This document shows positions 61,336 through 64,000 of a stretch of 64,000 bases of DNA, one piece after another. The stretch comes from Psoroptes ovis. Taxonomy: Eukaryota; Arthropoda; Arachnida; Sarcoptiformes; Psoroptidae. The position numbers and the translations under genes are program-made. Position 1 is the stretch's first letter; every line of letters starts with the position of its first letter. The DNA lies in the NCBI GenBank assembly GCA_002943765.1, contig PQWQ01000002.1, positions 248,001 through 312,000 of the forward strand, in the 5' to 3' direction. The notes below the pieces were generated by a model. That model saw only the letters and a program-made list of their open reading frames with translations. It made no database searches and had not been told where the DNA came from.

Positions 61336-62189
61336 CGTATTAAACCCCAAAAACTAGTCAAAAATACAGCCAGAAAAATGCTTGTATTACATACGCACAA
61401 ACATTATTATTTATGATATCTTTCTCTTTTTTTTTTTTTTTTTTTTGGTTTCATTTTCCAGTTTTTGTCAACTCTCAATCCATTGAATAGATTCAAATAA
61501 TCTTGAGTTTTATTTATTTTTATTTTCCATTTTTTCTGGGTTAAAATCCAAAGAAGAATAAACCTCGAAAGATTATTTTGATTATTTTCAATGTTACTGT
61601 TGTTGTCATGACAGCCTTTTGAGAAAACAACAACAACAATTTGATTGAATTTGATTTTAGTTTATTCATTTGTTTGTCATCAAAATGTTTTTCTGTGTAT
61701 TTGGAAAAATACGAATTTCGATGAAATTGTTCATTCAATGTTTTTGCTTTGGTATAAATATAGAAATAAATTCAGACTTGACTATTTCAGCTGTTCAATG
61801 AACCAAATTAGAGACAAAGACAATAAAACGAAGTCAAATTGAATCAAATTAAATTTAATTTTTTGTTTTGCACTTTAATCAAAATTTTAGAAAATTCTAT
61901 TCTGGTTTCATATGTCATTGATTTAAATCATTTCTTATGAGTTTAATTTAGTTTATTTTGAGTTCATTTTTGATTTTTTTTTTCGTTTGCCAAACACGAA
62001 AAATTTTGGATAAAAATAATTCAAAGTAAATTGAATTTAAATTATTCATTAATTAATGCATGTGTTCATCATTATTAAACATTTACCATTTTATTATTCT
62101 TGAATGTGATGTGAATTGAAAATGTCATTTTCGTAAGGGGTTTTTATGGCTTGGTTTTTTTTTTGCTTGTTCAAAGTCAGTCGTGATTT

Positions 62190-62345
62190 TGAATTTTCTA
62201 TGAATCTTCTCTGGATTTTCTATGAGTTTCCCCTGTATTTTCTCTGAAATTTTCTCTGAGTTTTCCCTGAATTTTCCCAATTTTTCTTGTTTATTTTCTC
62301 CCAAGATTTTCCTTGAATTTCCCTTGAATTTTCTCAGATTTTTTT
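62190..62345. repeat. Degenerate ttttc(c/t)ctgaa-type repeat
   Basis: Eight or more imperfect units of about 18 bp around gaattttc(c/t)ctga. The minus-strand frame through it gives a K/E/N-rich repetitive peptide, which I do not call a gene. Confidence 0.6.
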
Positions 62346-62756
62346 TCATTTTATTTTGGTGCAAAATTTTCAGTGCAAAATTATAAATAGTTGTTACATT
62401 GTGTTTATATGTCTACCAAACTGTGCGAAAAATAAATAAAATATAATTCATTTTCTTTCTTTATTTTTTTTACCGAAGAAAATATAAATTTTTCTGGGTA
62501 AATACCTTTTGTAATTTTCGCTTTTCTTCATATTCTTAAAACATAGTATTTATTCATTCATTTTTTTCATTTCTTATTTTCCGCAGATAATTTTTATCGA
62601 TCCATGAAAATATTTGAAAAATAAATAAATAGATCGATTTTTCTTTATTTTTTATTTCTTAAAATAATTCTTCTTTATCATCGTCATCGTTGTTTATTAT
62701 TGTGTTGGTTGTTATTATTATTATCATCATGGTTCAGTTTATTTTATTTTATTGTA

Positions 62757-62836
62757 TTAGGTTGTCCGAAAAGTTCTTGCCGATTATATCGTTAGAAATC
62801 ATGAGAAAATCGGCAAAAACTTTTCGGACAACCTAA
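62757..62836. repeat. MITE 14 (80 bp, type B)
   Basis: TTAGGTTGTCCGAAAAG...TCGGACAACCTAA with TA flanks. The hairpin is close to perfect over 30 bp per arm. Confidence 0.93.
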
Positions 62837-63428
62837 TATTTTCCATATATTTTCATAATACAAAATTTCAATTCTTATTGTCATATTTAGAGCTTTCAAT
62901 ACCGGACCATTTCTGAATACCGGTATTTCGGTATTGGAAATTCGCAATACCGGGATACCGGTATTAAAACCGGTATTGGAAATAAAAAATTCAATCATAT
63001 TTTTATTAAACTTATTTTGATTTTAATTACGAATATTTTATTCTAACTTTTATTTTAAAAATTTAATTTTATAATAAGTCAATTTGTGCCTATTAATTTC
63101 AATATCTGTTGATAAATTACGCTCTTATTTACATTAATACAAATAAAAACTTACCGTATTATTAATTCAATTGATTAATCAATGTTTTAATCCAAACAAC
63201 AAGAAATTAAATAATTTACACACCACAAGATAAAAAATATCAGAAAAATTATTACGAATTCTTAAATTTAGAATTTTATTTTAAATTTCGATTAGTAAAT
63301 TAGAAAATATAAAATAGAATTTTTACTATCAAGCTATTGCTATTATTGCTACTATTACTGATAATTTTGAAAATTTTGTTTTACACAGCTTTTGAGTGAG
63401 CAAAAATTGAATTAGGACTTGAGTTAGG

Positions 63429-63443
63429 AAGTAGCCCTTAGGA
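63429..63443. repeat. LINE target-site duplication, left
   Basis: AAGTAGCCCTTAGGA, repeated at 63756-63770. Confidence 0.85.
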
Positions 63444-63755
63444 TTCATACCTTCAATACTAGCGTCTAAGGAGTACTGGAGACGGTCGCAACACATGTGA
63501 ACCATAGGCAAACTATCATATCATTTGTAAATATCTTCCTCACACAGTACACATTCCATATTCATACACACATCAACTGCTTAATTACATACCAATATTT
63601 TCATTATTTTATTTTAATTTCAATTTTTACAATTTTAACAATTTTATTTTCATCTAATTTTCGTTTAGTTTAATTGATTAACCATTCATTTATATTATAT
63701 TCAAGAGGTACAAATGCTTGAGCAGAGCACCGATTAATAAAAGATTATTATTATT
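63444..63755 (+). mobile_element. 5'-truncated non-LTR retrotransposon tail
   Basis: 312 bp flanked by a 15-bp duplication. It ends aataaaagattattattatta, a short-repeat 3' tail as in several LINE clades. Only 3'UTR-like sequence is present. It is nested in the ATACCGGTAT repeat. Confidence 0.7.
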
Positions 63756-63770
63756 AAGTAGCCCTTAGGA
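63756..63770. repeat. LINE target-site duplication, right
   Basis: AAGTAGCCCTTAGGA, identical to 63429-63443. Confidence 0.85.
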
Positions 63771-64000
63771 AGAAGACGCATAATATGAGCCATCGCACCA
63801 AAGTTGCCATTATCGGTGCTAATCATAAATGTGCCTTATATAAATTTCAATGCAAAAAAATTGTTCGTTTATATTCGAAAAGATTGATTGAAATCAATTT
63901 GAATAAATTTTATTGTGCGAAAATTGAATTTATATCAATTTAAGCAATACCGAAATACCGGTATTTTTTGCCTGAATACCGGTATTCAATACCGGACCAA

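Larger units (their letters stand above)
58014..62756. other. Gene-poor AT-rich region
   Basis: No supported gene. It contains MITE 13, a short tandem repeat at 61281-61335, (catt)n and (ttta)n tracts near 60360-60460, and long T- and A-runs. Open frames of 60-94 codons are low in complexity. Confidence 0.55.
62890..64000. mobile_element. Repeat element with ATACCGGTAT palindromic ends (partial)
   Basis: At 62898-62985 and again at 63945-63997 the sequence is packed with caataccggaccat, gaataccggtatt and atttcggtattgg motifs, arranged in inverted orientation at the two ends. This suggests the subterminal repeats of a non-autonomous DNA transposon of about 1.1 kb that ends at or just beyond the window. 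No transposase is visible, and the family is not assigned (hAT-like is possible). Confidence 0.5.

Noticed and set aside
62125..62364. Minus-strand K/E/N-rich 79-codon frame
   Set aside because: Produced by a degenerate 18-bp repeat; no start context or relatives.

Overview
The window looks like eukaryotic nuclear DNA from an arthropod. It is very AT-rich, has short introns (about 50-90 bp) with GT-AG borders, many trinucleotide and (CATT)n microsatellites, a young copia retrotransposon and Merlin, mariner and DDE_Tnp_4-type DNA transposons. An acariform (dust-mite-like) mite is my best guess. This rests on base composition, microsatellite texture and a divergent, tandemly expanded 7TM receptor family; no marker in the window proves it.

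Bases 1-30,200 are a minus-strand tandem array of twelve copies or fragments (called GRL1-GRL12 here, left to right) of one multi-pass membrane protein family. It resembles the insect/arthropod gustatory-receptor superfamily: about 420-450 aa, seven or so hydrophobic segments, and a last TM in a small 3' exon preceded by a (G/S)F(T/V)L-N motif. Five copies are open throughout (GRL2, 4, 7, 8, 10). The rest are broken by deletions (GRL1, 3, 5, 6), frameshifts (GRL9) or transposon insertions (GRL11, 12). Intron number falls in steps along the array: three introns in the left copies, two in GRL7, one in GRL8-GRL12.

Two transposons split the array. A copia element (17960-22390) has 268-bp LTRs differing at one base, a copia-style half-tRNA-iMet primer site and an intact gag-pol. 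It is followed in tandem by a truncated second gag, which runs in frame into receptor GRL10 and makes one gag-receptor open reading frame. A 5,175-bp Merlin element (24224-29398; 29-bp terminal inverted repeats, 8-bp target duplication) sits inside GRL12 and encodes an intact ISXO2-like transposase. Between two inverted copies of its own 3' end it also carries a decayed host-like fragment.

Bases 30,200-64,000 contain no host gene I can support. They hold a 4,486-bp DNA transposon (32589-37074) with identical-looking 358-bp inverted repeats and a three-exon 725-aa DDE_Tnp_4/SWIM transposase. Fourteen mostly 80-bp palindromic mariner-type MITEs are confined to 38.7-62.8 kb. There is also a dead mariner (56934-58011), a 5'-truncated LINE tail with a 15-bp target duplication (63444-63755) inside a repeat rich in ATACCGGTAT palindromes, and many microsatellites.

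The genes do not form a pathway. The functional content is a receptor cluster evolving by tandem duplication, exon deletion, intron loss and transposon insertion, next to a transposon-rich gene desert. Intron borders were placed by eye, using splice consensus and agreement between paralogues.
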